Assembly (NCBI RefSeq): GCF_001039355.2 | Contig: NW_019776157.1 | Coordinates: 40,577-104,576 of the forward strand | Direction of reading: 5' to 3' | DNA from: Lingula anatina | Taxonomy: Eukaryota > Brachiopoda > Lingulata > Lingulida > Lingulidae | DNA: 64,000 bases | In this document: piece after piece, positions 13,065-22,619 of the stretch | Layout: every line of letters begins with the position of its first letter | How positions within the stretch are numbered: the first letter of the stretch is position 1 | Program-made: the position numbers and the translations under genes | Notes under the pieces: model-generated | What the model saw: the letters and a program-made list of their open reading frames with translations, nothing else | The model's database searches: none | Told to the model about the DNA's origin: nothing

Positions 13065-13751
13065 CATTATAACCGGGTTGTTTTGTACCTAGGCTGTATT
13101 CCATCAGTTTAGCTCGCTATTTATGGCCCTAGCAGCATATGAAAACGAACGGAGTTTCAACTTGCCCTGGCAGTACCACCATGAAACACATGTTAACTTG
13201 CTTTGATAGGCAATTAAAGTAGCATTAATGTAGTCTAGTCTCATTAAAGGTATTCAAAACCAGCAATTTATGCGAATAAATAAAGGTACATCGTATTCAA
13301 AACCAGCAATTTATCCGAATAAATAAAGGTATATCGTATTCAAAACCAGCAAGTTATGCATATAAATAAGCGCTAGACGCACGGTAAGGTTTCTAACTAA
13401 CAATTGTTCTGAGTACCATAACTCATTTTGTCTACAACTTAACAAAGTATTACGCTGAACTGATGACTTACCTAGCTCTTTGGGGAGTAATGGGCATAAC
13501 AGACTCTCTTCTTCTGCCTCCAGTGTGGTGTGATCGCTCTGATTGCTTTGAGCGTCAGGTATTTTAGAGATAGATTTCTGCGAGCTGTTGAAAGAGATGT
13601 GGAACCCAGTCCAGCCTGGGTTGACTATGTTTATGTATTGTCTTGTCCCTTCCATGGTGGACATCACCAACATTTGTATGGCGATGATTGCTATTCCTGA
13701 GATCAACAAATAAAAACGAACTCTTCCCGAAGCTCCAGGTCTTTTAAACAT
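1873..13751 (-). CDS. B4GALT-like: Beta-1,4-galactosyltransferase-family enzyme, gene 1 (3' part off the left edge)
   Basis: Type II Golgi glycosyltransferase of family GT7. Seen coding exons, 5' to 3': 13472-13751, 2471-2706 and 1873-2060, with phases 1, 0 and 2 and canonical GT/AG borders. From the Met at 13751 residues 1-12 are basic, about 13-30 form a transmembrane anchor and a short stem follows. Catalytic motifs are VLIILPYRNR and LDYRIVVVEQ in exon 2, then FNKGRIMNAGY and the metal-binding DID (about residues 204-206) inside VIFHDIDM in exon 3. The 236- and 188-bp exons match those of the paralogue at 22.3-38.1 kb. The GWGGEDDD and His-metal exons were looked for in 1-1872 and not found, so they lie beyond the window. 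Donor sugar (Gal, GalNAc or GlcNAc) cannot be told without the missing exon. Confidence 0.9.
2471..2706 (-). CDS. Gene 1 exon 2 (start of catalytic domain)
   Basis: A 236-bp exon, acceptor TTTACAG|AGGG, donor GAACAA|GTAAGT. Encodes GGHWKPRDC followed by IILPYRNRWEHL and the LQRQKLDYRIVVVEQ strand of the GT7 fold. It joins exon 1 through codon G|AG and ends in phase 0. Confidence 0.95.
3514..3673. mobile_element. MITE, GGCCCCATTCAGAA family
   Basis: Ends GGTCTCATTCAGAACAGGGG and CTCTGAATGGGGCC; flanking AAT on both sides could be a 3-bp target duplication. About 160 bp, non-coding, in intron 1 of gene 1. Confidence 0.7.
3907..3975. repeat. 28-bp tandem repeat, about 2.5 copies
   Basis: Unit GGGCACTTCTTGGAAACCGC plus ACTTT, repeated head to tail. 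Confidence 0.85.
4027..4049. repeat. (GA)n microsatellite
   Basis: GA dinucleotide run continuing into a purine-rich block to about 4080. Confidence 0.9.
5484..5760. repeat. Direct duplication, copy A
   Basis: TTTCTACTG, CAAACAATTTCTGTTTCGAC, CATTGATTGTGTTG and TTGAATTCAAATCACAAAA occur in the same order about 1.34 kb downstream. Non-coding intronic sequence; function unknown. Confidence 0.8.
6408..6778. repeat. Three degenerate tandem units of about 125 bp
   Basis: Each unit carries a GAAAAGTAAG-like start, AAGGTCAA..CAAAGTCA, then TTAGATGTCCA..TATG and a CTATTCATGTTC-like end. Diverged, apparently old. Confidence 0.7.
6782..6820. repeat. (CA)n microsatellite
   Basis: Uninterrupted CA run immediately before duplication copy B. 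Confidence 0.95.
6827..7090. repeat. Direct duplication, copy B
   Basis: Partner of the copy at 5484, preceded by a (CA)n run where copy A is preceded by a (GA)n run. Roughly 75-80% similar by eye. Confidence 0.8.
7458..8042. mobile_element. 585-bp non-autonomous element with TA target duplication
   Basis: Terminal inverted repeats begin TTAGAGAGTTTTGGCAAGGC and run about 45 bp with few mismatches (CCTTCCGTAYGACG). TA is present on both sides (7456-7457, 8043-8044), as for Tc1/mariner-type insertions. The interior is AT-rich with no transposase. Confidence 0.85.
8390..10530 (+). pseudogene. Decayed LINE (CR1/L2-like) reverse transcriptase
   Basis: Fragments in all three forward frames follow the non-LTR order: LKDLANTLSNFFTTKVSDI, NYRPISNPHFFQR, VIEK (interrupted by the MITE at 8902-9294), GVPQDSVLGTLFF, the catalytic YADDTQIY, LKLNDGKTDFLLI, LEYCNSLLNGVF, LKQLHWLPIRPHI and CDTRLRTYGDKAL. 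Frameshifts, stops and an internal A-run (8683-8711) make it non-functional. The 3' end is AT-rich and uncertain. In intron 1 of gene 1, same direction as neither flanking gene. Confidence 0.85.
8902..9294. mobile_element. Composite MITE inserted in a LINE
   Basis: Ends GCATTCAGAACAGCGGACT and CATTCTGAATGGCCCC. The left part is a copy of the ATTCAGAA family; the right part is a separate fold-back (CCTACATGAAAGGAAGACC ... GGTCTTCCTTTCATGTAGG) related to the element at 12525. The LINE frame stops at VIEK before it and resumes after it. Confidence 0.7.
10822..11014. mobile_element. MITE, GGCCCCATTCAGAA family, with internal GA run
   Basis: Near-perfect terminal repeats GGCCCCATTCAGAATAAGGG and CCCTATTCTGAATGGGGCC, with TAA duplicated on both sides. 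A 3-bp duplication is typical of PIF/Harbinger elements. An (AG)n run of about 50 bp sits inside, apparently expanded after insertion. Confidence 0.85.
10867..10916. repeat. (AG)n microsatellite inside a MITE
   Basis: About 25 AG units inside the element at 10822-11014. Confidence 0.95.
12525..12826. mobile_element. 302-bp near-perfect fold-back MITE
   Basis: Two arms of roughly 120-150 bp, nearly exact reverse complements from GACCGCATTCACAACGAG inward, flanked by ATA on both sides. It shares arm sequence (TCTCTCCGCCTCTCACACGC) with the element inside the LINE. Non-coding. Confidence 0.9.
13023..13061. repeat. (CT)n microsatellite
   Basis: Pure CT run in intron 1 of gene 1. Confidence 0.95.
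13249..13370. repeat. 43-bp tandem repeat, three copies
   Basis: Unit GTATTCAAAACCAGCAATTT followed by ATGCGAATAAATAAAGGTA; about 100 bp downstream of gene 1 exon 1 in its first intron. Confidence 0.85.
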
Positions 13752-13828
13752 GGTGAACATTGGGGTGAAAACGCTACCCGCACCAGCCCCGAATAAGATC
13801 TGAGATATCCCACTCTGGGATTCTCTGT
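13472..13828 (-). CDS. Gene 1 exon 1 (signal anchor and stem), with probable 5' UTR part
   Basis: The exon ends CTAG|GTAAGT in phase 1, the same donor context as gene 2 exon 1. The favoured start is 13749-13751 (context TCACCATG, A at -3), giving a basic head and the anchor FYLLISGIAIIAIQMLV. Other in-frame Mets lie at 13758-13760 and 13833-13835. A good acceptor (AATAACAG|AGAAT) at 13829 suggests that the upstream part is 5' UTR and that a non-coding exon lies further upstream. The Cys before the LLPKEL segment matches the disulfide Cys at the start of the B4GALT catalytic domain. Confidence 0.85.
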
Positions 13829-16800
13829 TATTCACAAGTAAGGCTTAGGCCACAAAGAAAACCAAGCCCAAAAAATTATGTCCTTGTCTACAAGGGGCCT
13901 GGTCCACGTTCTCGCACGCGTCCTACCTGTATTTAATAACCCGCTTTTACGGATATAACTTGATGTCATATACTAGGTACTGAGTGTGATCTGGGTCGAT
14001 GTAAATCCACCTTACTGTGCCTTGTTGTGAAAAAAAAATGAAAGCACTGTGTGTATGTATGTATATATATGCAGCGATTGTACTTGCTCTCACAATAAGA
14101 CTTTCAAATTCTTGACTAGCTGTATTCTTCTGGCGTGTGCAACAGTCGTGGTCTGTTCTGAAATGAGTGACGCCTCCACGTCAAGCTACGCCCGATACGC
14201 TATCAGATAGATCTGATAGGACGGAGATATACATAGCGCTGGCTATTGTGAATTATACTGTGACTTTCTAGGAGTGCTCCATGACTTCAGTGCCTATCCC
14301 ACGTGTACCTGTGACTGTGCCCATAAAGTGGAGGCATGAGTAATCCGTCTCTGATAAACCCGAGGACACGCCGGACATGCGTGGACCAAACGCGCTTCTA
14401 ACAGGTGGCGCAGAATGCAAGGTTTCGAGATGTGGCCTCCTCGGGAGAAAATTAGGTATCCCTGACACGGTCAAGATTGATACTGCATAAGACGCGTGCC
14501 AAGACGCGTTCCTGTATGATGATGAATTGGAAATGTTGCAGCTGACGCTCTAAGCCCAGGAAAAATGGCCCCGTGTCATGGCCGGGTCTACCAGCATGTC
14601 AAGATCAGAATTCACCCATCAGCATGAAAGATGTGTTGTGAAAAGAGAGCAGCTTTAACAAACTGCAGACATCGCGGTAACCCGGCCTCTGGCGAAGATT
14701 ACATACATTTTCCTGGTTTTAAAAAACCTGAGCCAACAACAACAACATCAAAAAGCTCCATAAGCCATTTACGGCCTCGCCGAGGTAACCGTCTTATGGT
14801 TGATAAAAATTCCCCTGACGGCGGTCACTTTTTATATAGGTGCACCTGTTTAATTTGAGCGTCCGTAAGTGAAACATTGCGTGCGAGACGCTTTACAAGT
14901 AAAGGACATCCTAGGAAGTCGCCGGGTTCGCTGAAGGCCTTCAGTCGTCTTTGTTCTAGTATCCAGCCTATTACCCCACGTTGGCATGGCACTGAAGAAA
15001 TTAACTCGGTTCAATTAATCGACCTGCCGCGGCGTGCAGTCAAGTAAATTACGTGCTGAACACGAGATTGGCAAAATGATTGTCTCGTTTTTGGCCCTAA
15101 GGTCGTCTTTATTTGCGCAGTTTAGTTAATCATTTTTTATTTTTGTTTAATTATTGAAAACAGTTGTCGCGAATTTAAAAAAACATTAATGTTACATATT
15201 CATAAAAAAAAAAAAAAGACGTGTGTCATCTCCCCTGTGCTGGGCACAGTTAACTTTTTAAGCATGAGTATGATATTCAGCGCATTTAAGCGCTATTTCC
15301 CCCAGTCACTAGCTTTAATTTCCAAGCGCGTGGTGACCTTTGGCTTATCGCAGGTCATTATACTTAATATGTGCATACTTTAAGTCTCTTTCTGTTTATA
15401 TATACATATATATCTACGGTTGACCTTAGCGGATGAGCACATTGGAAAAGATAAAGTGAAGTGGTCTAATTGTGCGAAGGAATGAAAGGCAGGCACAACG
15501 TTTTTATTGTTAACAAAAGGGAAAAGTATTAGAAAATAATAATCGGTGAGAGAGAGAAGAGTAACCCACACAATACAGACCATTACGTGAACTTGAATAA
15601 AGATTCGGTCTTACCTGATTTCCTTACAGTGGAAATATGAAATCAACCTCAGTGAAAAGTGCCCTACTCTGTTTGTTGTGAATATTTCAGAGGGTAGAAA
15701 ATGCCAAGTAAAACATCAAGTTGATATAAATAAAATAACGCGCAATTAAATTATTAATAAATTATCATATACATGCACACGTATGCAGTACTTTAATACT
15801 AAATATTCATATGTCCAAATATATCAAAATATATTATGTAAAAGGTCTGACTAATATAAAAATGATCGAGTCATTAATTGATCCTGGCCTGGATAGTAAG
15901 TCCAGTCCTAGATGGATACCTATATATATATAGATAAAACTTTTATGTTACCAACTGCTCGAAACATTATTTTACATGGATTATAGCCAGAATGCTTGCA
16001 TTACTTTGGATAAGCTTATCTAACAGTTGACTGTTTTCACCTTGAGCGGTCGACAAATACAAAAGTGTGATATTTTTATAATTGGTAAACAATTGAAATT
16101 ACCTAAAAGTACTATCATTCTAAATAAATAAAACGGCCTTATATTATCTCTGTTACACAATTTAATCTGATAGATTGTGATACATTTCTGCACGACGTGA
16201 AAATGAAAGGAATGCAGATAGCCAGTCGCTCGACTAAAACCAATTGAAGAAAAATATCTTTGGGTTTGAAACTTAATCAAGTGAATGAAGGCAAAATATA
16301 GAAAAAACAAGTTCGTATTTACCTGCATAAGGTCGTCGGGCATTTGTGAACCTGTGAAGCATACGCTCATATGTAATAAGAAAATGGTTTTAAGGGGATT
16401 TGTTTCTAATTTAAACTTCACTTCCGTGATTTAGATTGGATTTAAAAACGATCAATTTGATAACAAAGAAGATGAATAAATATACGGCTTGACAAGCTTA
16501 GCTTTGCAGGAAGTAAATACAACAGAAGAGATAAAAGAAATATCACAGATCGCCTCGTATCATCACCAATCATTTAAAAAATGTCGTGACTCTCGAACAC
16601 GAATGGTGAAATAATTAATCAGCGCCGGTGGCATATTTTGATAGTATCGCTCGTGGCGGGAAGTATCAGCATATCGGAATGCACAGGTATGTGTGCTCTT
16701 TGATTGTTTGTTTGAAACAATTTCATTAAATAATTTATTTCATCAGGTTCTTTATGGGGGTGGTATGAATCATTTTGATATTTTGAAGATTCCGTCTACG

Positions 16801-17684
16801 GTTTATCACTTATGATTTCCTGTACTTAACATTTATTTCTCGGTCTAATATATCAACAAATCAGAAAAATATGTTTATCCAAATGCATCAGAAACACCCA
16901 CACACTCTATCCCCGATTAAAAAAAATAATCCTCAATTTAGATAGTCTAAGTAATGCACATCATTTCAGGAAGATGGCGGACGTTCACCTGGTCGTCAGA
17001 CTTACTTGGTTTAGAAAAGAAATTAATTGTCTTATAAAATAATGTCTTATTTCATATATATTATGCAGCGTGAAGAAAGATATTATGCGATATTTCACAT
17101 AATATGATAGCCCGGTTCCGAATTAGTGGTGTATAACTTCTAATTACCCTATAACATCATGGAATAACTTCGTATTTGCGCATTTTATTTCAGAGTTAAA
17201 TACGTCAGGGAAATGAGTTTTGTTTTTATGTCCTGGGTGACCTATTGCCTCAAGTTAAAACACAAGGAATGATACTCTTAACAATATGGAGGCGTTGTTG
17301 CAGTTTGTGGTCTTATCAAGCAATCAACAATCCATCTGTTTTCTGCATAATTCTTTTTAGAACGACTTAATGTCCTTTATTATCTTAAGCACCTAATAAA
17401 CACTTGGCTATTCTATGTAAACCAGTTACCTAATCATAATTTTATAGCCGATAACTTCTGATTATACAAGGAAATACCTTAATCAATCCGCGCTATGACC
17501 CAGCCATTAATTTTATTGCATGTAAGCAATTGTGCACGCCATAACCTAGTTTTTCGTTTTATAGGATGTAGAGAAGACAGATGGCGTAATAAAATACTAA
17601 TATGGAAAGCAATCGCTTGATGTGTACAAAGATATTAATTAGTAAATCGCCACAGTGTTAATTGCAATCTACAGTGTATGTTTA

Positions 17685-17818
17685 TTTGTATATAGTACTG
17701 TTTTGTTCAAATTTTGTTCAAATGGTGTCATTTATTTATTTATGTAACGGTGAAGTTAGCTGTCTGTGTTCGTGATTGTACCTTGTTTGTGGAGGAGAAT
17801 ATCAATAAAGCAATCTGA
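17685..17818 (+). mobile_element. 3' UTR-only fragment of the same LINE family
   Basis: TGTTTATTTGTATATAGTACTG through GATTGTACCTTGTTTGTGG to ATATCAATAAAG parallels the tail at 18660-18770. Heavily 5'-truncated copy. Confidence 0.6.
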
Positions 17819-17871
17819 TTAAACATAACTCCATGGTAACAATCAGATCACTACGGCACTTCTGCATGTAA

Positions 17872-17874
<3 letters not shown>

Positions 17875-17911
<37 letters not shown>
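17875..17911. repeat. (GA)n microsatellite
   Basis: Pure GA run between the two LINE tails. Confidence 0.95.
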
Positions 17912-17913
<2 letters not shown>

Positions 17914-18199
17914 AAATGCTACAAGGGTCCACCAACGTCACTCCAAACACAATGGCTCTCAAACAGATCGCCTCCTGAGGACCACTGTCGTTATTCCATC
18001 CGTAAAAATTTATTGGCCAATCTATGGTTAGTATTTGCTGAGGATATTTACAAGTGTATGTAGTTATGAACTTATAAACTGAAACAGAGCTGCGAAGCTG
18101 TTAGATCTGGATCCTATTTTAAAAAGGAGTGAACTCTAAACGCTAATAGCTGGTATTTTGATCCATATTGAAGCATTATCCAGAAGCGTAATATTGCAT

Positions 18200-18775
18200 T
18201 ACAGGTTGAAGCGGAAATTTTACAGCACACTGTTATTGCAGCAAGTGTTGTGTTGTGCGGGGCAGGTACTGCAAGCCAAAAATCCCCGCAGAGTTAAGAT
18301 TGTGCAAACTTTGTGATTCCAATAAAGTAGAAGATGAGTTCCACCTCCTGCTAGAGTGTAAAGCGTATGACTCACTACGTGATTCCTTCAGAGGGCAGCT
18401 GTCAGATTTCCTACCCCTGGGCGACCTCAGCAATAATAAACTGTTTAATCTTCTTATGGGTGCCCAAGACATAGACATTCTTAGAATGGTTATGTGTTTT
18501 GTAAATAGATGCTTAAAACAAAGAGAACAGGCCCTCTATTAATGCATTGTACTCTCTCCAATGTACTCATTCTAATTCATCACCTTCATGTATAGATTGC
18601 CATCATACATTCCTTATATAATTTATTATAAAGTAACTTATTGATATTATGCTACATGTAAACATTGAAATCATGTATATTTATTTATATACCTGTTTGT
18701 ACTGTTGTAGTTAGATGTAATTGTCTTTGTCTTTGATTGTACCTTATTTGTAAAGGTGTATCAATAAAGAATCAT
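18200..18775 (+). pseudogene. 3' end of a second LINE family (C-terminal zinc-knuckle region)
   Basis: A 95-codon frame (18255-18542) encodes LCKLCDSNKVEDEFHLLLEC, the Cys-Cys-His-Cys motif found at the end of many non-LTR reverse transcriptases, then a helical tail to a stop. An untranslated tail ending TATCAATAAAG follows. 5'-truncated, as expected for a LINE insertion. Confidence 0.75.
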
Positions 18776-18842
18776 GTGTGGGTGACGTAGATATTGTTCA
18801 TTTATCGATAGGTGAAGTACAAACACGCATAAAAAGAAGCAT

Positions 18843-18913
18843 TGCATCGGCCGGGAATCGAACCCGGGCCGCCCGCGTGGCAGGCGAGCATTCTACCACT
18901 GAACCACCGATGC
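18843..18913 (-). tRNA. tRNA-Gly (anticodon GCC)
   Basis: A 71-nt cloverleaf with paired acceptor ends GCATCGG/CCGATGC, A-box TGGTTCAGTGG, anticodon loop containing TGCCA, B-box GGTTCGATTCC and discriminator A. It is nearly identical to the animal tRNA-Gly(GCC) consensus. A T5 run about 10 nt downstream is a good Pol III terminator, so it looks functional. No intron and no other tRNA genes nearby. Confidence 0.97.
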
Positions 18914-21900
18914 ATACAGAAAAACTATGGTCTTTTTTGAAACTCTGATAATTTCTTGCACGCAATAAGTAAGTTACACACAAGAGTCTTCGGAATCACG
19001 CTACTTTTTCCCTTATATGGTTACTAAGATCCCAAGAATTGATACCCGTTTTGCTCCTCAATTATTAGAGCAAGCAATATGTACACATGATGAAATACAA
19101 CTCTTTTATGTATTTATTTGTTTACTTATTATTATTTATTTGTTTGAGAATCGAGTCAAAAATGCTACGACCGGTTACATATTATGGACCACGGAAAATA
19201 TATTTCGAGCAGTAATTCTTTATTTTCTAACAGTTTTACAAAAGACGAACAGGGGCACGTAAATCACTATAGGCCTATGGGGGACTATATGCGTCCCAAT
19301 TACTACAGCTGGTTCTGTGGTGACTCTTCATGATCGCTTGTGTTTGGTTGAATTTTGTACCGAGGTCGGCTGCCACCTCGATTGATTACTGAACCTAAAA
19401 AACACAGTAAAACTACTTAAAAAAACAACACTACTTTACCATACAGCAAAAGACCGGTTCAAAATCGATTAAGCACTTTTAAAATATAAATTTCATGGAA
19501 TCGCCATATAGCCCCGGAACCCATTCCATGCCAACTCGGGGTCTACTTCGCGTTCAGTTCAGCAGCAATAGTGACTTTGGATTTACCTCGAGGTCAACGT
19601 TCGATTTAGAAGAGGTAGCTGGATCGGCGATCGATTTTGGCTATGTAATTTCTTTTTACATCATTATAAACTTGGACATAAAAGGGAACCTTCTCTGATT
19701 ATGTCCAAGTTATAAAGGAGTTTTACTCTTTCGTGAGAAATCATATTGAAAAATATATAAAGAATTCTCGACCTTTTACTAGACGGAGAACAATTTTAAA
19801 AGTGATAAACTTTGTTTTATTTTTTTCACTGTCCGGCAGAATAAAAAACAATTCGAATCCTCGCCACCCTATTTTAAAGCGAGACTGTTAATGGCCGGCA
19901 AGCGACGTCACTTGCAAGCGGTCCACAGATAACCAACTCCGAAGCCACAATATAAATAAATATCAATCTAGTAATATTTATTGGATACACTATTGAGAAT
20001 GGTTTCCAACGAGTGCACAATCAATAGAGGCAGGGGCAAAAAAAAAGCTTAGTAGCAAAAGGGGGTCCCCATCGTAAAATTTGCCTCGGTGGGCCCGCAC
20101 TTTCTGAACCCTGTGTTGAGGTAAAACCTGTCATTGCACCACAGTCAACTATGTACAACAAAAGGGGTCCTTAATGAGTGGAATCCACAATATCATGTGT
20201 TCTACAAGAGACAGTTAAAACACAACTTGCTGCGCGCGCTGGGAAGAACAATTATTGAAACAACGTAACAGGTGTGTGTGCTTCATAACTATAGCAAATT
20301 CATCAATAATGTTATCTTAGTCTGGCAGCCGATCACATATTGATCACGTTTCTGCTTCGTGTAACCCGTCGTCTGCCGATAATAAGAGGCAAGCACGACC
20401 AATATATATCTAAGAAGTACTCTTAAAAAACAACAACAACTAAAACGAGTGCTACGTAGTGATTTGACGATCGCGTTAAATATTCAACATTTCATTACAG
20501 CAGATGTGCATTTTAGTCAATAAATATCCGCACTCGCAAATTCTAACGCTGACTTCGGATTTAGGCTTCATTCTTATGTTGTTTGAATAATTCATCATAA
20601 GCTTACAGCAAGACCGTGACAAGCCTGACGCACGTTACTATGATTATGAAAATCTAACGCGTACAGATCATGTTACATAAAAGTGTAATTCGACGAGTAA
20701 TGTTACTCAAGGGCTCATTCCCCTTGAATCTATCCGTCTACGACGATCAATCCAGCTCAGCGTGGACGTGTTATCTACGTGGACCGATAGTTTCAACAAG
20801 AATGGACCCTAACAGTTAAAAAGTGAGACTTATAATCTCATATGGTCAACATACTCTTCAGCTTTCTATACCGAACTTAATTTTCTAAGAGATAATTTCA
20901 ATATTAGTCTAGCCGCTTTCTGGGATGAAAGGAAACTTCTTACCAATTAAGTCATTAATGAAGCAGAGTTGTGTGTGTGTGACGTGAATCTTGGATGAAC
21001 ATTAATGGCGCAAAGTACAACTCATATCTACATCTTAATATTCACAAATCGTTAGAAATCTCTTCGGCGCATACTGTACGGCTTAAATACATAATACTTT
21101 CTCGTTTATGACCAGATTGATCAATCACTGACTGGCAGGTCCTGACTTAAATTCATGTTTCAACTCCAATAAATAATTAAGATTTCAAAAATCGCGCCAA
21201 GTTTTTGCCTGCGAGCCGACGAAAATAGTTTCTCTAAATCTAAACATATAGAAATCCATAAAAAGTGTTGTGAATACAAAAATATGACTATCCATATAAC
21301 GCATACTGACTTCAACAATGCAAAACCCTTGCCACTAGATTAGTAGAAAAATTCGTAAATAATTACCTTATTCATATCAAACTGTATGAGCGTACTTCTT
21401 AGTTATTTCTACTTGACTAGATTTTCATTTTTAAAAAGTGTCCGTCTTTTGCGCAATATCATTGAAACAAAACTTGAAATAGGCCCATCCCGCTAAATGT
21501 AACAACTTATTACACTCAATATAATATGATACCCATTTTTTTTAGATCGTGATCACACAAATCAACAAAAAGATTCATGATCAACGGGTATATATAGTAT
21601 ACTGATCAACTGGTATATGTAGAATACTCTCTAAAATATAATACGCAGAATTAATCAGATAAGTGCTTGGTTGCTGGCAATGCAGCATCACAAAGGATTC
21701 GTTTTACCACATTTAAAACGTATATCTTTCCGCCATTTTCCTCTCCTCGTTTTACATAAGTTGTGGATAAATAGGAAATTGCAGTCTAAAATCTTAATCA
21801 TAGCAAATAGGTTTTAGTATGAAGAACAATTTCCCCCTGAATACGACTTAAATATGTTATATATTTGAATTGGAGCTCGTATTTGTGAACTCTATTCATC

Positions 21901-22306
21901 GGTTGGGGCAGAAATATCACACACCAGCGGTCGATTTCTTTCTGCTGCTTCGACGTCATTGAACGGAGTCCTATCCGAGCTCGCACCCCGGGTCGACGAG
22001 AGATGCCCGTTCCCCTTCACGTATTACACGTATGCCTCTTCTGGAAGAAAAGATGTTCTTTTCATCCCCCATACTAAAACGATGGTGGGCTGAAACTGGC
22101 CAATTTCTTAAAATATTTTTTCTCTGCAATCTGTGGATCAATTTTGCGACTTAAAAAAATTCTGGGCGATAAACCGGTGTATACCGTGCAGGACACCGCA
22201 ATCTACCCTGTTTTCCCACACACCAAGTTTCCGCGAAGGAGAGATATCATATTTCTCGCTATTTCCAGAGATTTTCACGTGTATGTACCATGTTAACAGC
22301 CATTTA

Positions 22307-22619
22307 TCAAGATCGTCTGCACACCTCGGGAAACATCAAATAGAACCCGCCGCTTGCGATCAGATAAAAAATAATAATCAGCGCCAGAGGATGGGCGGGA
22401 TTCGTTTTCACTTTTGGTCCTTTCTTTCGGTTCTCTCTCCTCTTCTTGAGTTCTGCAACCTTGTCCTCCTCCTCCATTTCTTTCGTGTAAGTCCAGTGAG
22501 GGACGCGGACCAAAAGATAGGTGAAAAGAGGTTCGTCCTTCATCAACAGGAGGGTATAGTTGGCGCTGTTCAAACCATCCTGATCCTGTCTACCGTTAGA
22601 TGTGTTGAGCAACTTTTCT
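22307..22619 (-). CDS. Gene 2 exon 6 (C-terminus with extra hydrophobic tail)
   Basis: Begins after TTATTCCAG and ends at TGA (22307-22309). The first part, QDGLNSANYTLL then LFTYLLVRV, matches the DGLNSLxYxVL ending of B4GALT proteins. About 65 further residues follow: a charged, Lys/Arg/Glu-rich linker and then HPLALIIIFYLIASGGFYLM, long enough for a membrane helix, ending PEVCRRS. The reading frame is unambiguous because all six exons sum to whole codons. Confidence 0.92.

Larger units (their letters stand above)
2707..13471. other. Intron 1 of gene 1
   Basis: About 10.8 kb. Besides the repeats listed (3514 MITE, duplications at 5484/6827, 7458 element, LINE, 10822 and 12525 MITEs) I see no exon. 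A TTTA run lies at 5247-5272 and a GCGT run at about 4624-4645. Confidence 0.75.
13829..22306. other. Region between the two galactosyltransferase-family genes
   Basis: Contains the LINE tails and the tRNA-Gly. It must also hold any 5' UTR exon and promoter of gene 1 and the 3' UTR of gene 2, but neither can be delimited. No other coding signal recognised. Confidence 0.55.

Noticed and set aside
13752-13835. Upstream Met at 13833-13835 as the start of gene 1
   Set aside because: A likely splice acceptor lies just inside it (13829), and the Met at 13751 has a better context and aligns with the start of gene 2. Kept as an alternative only.
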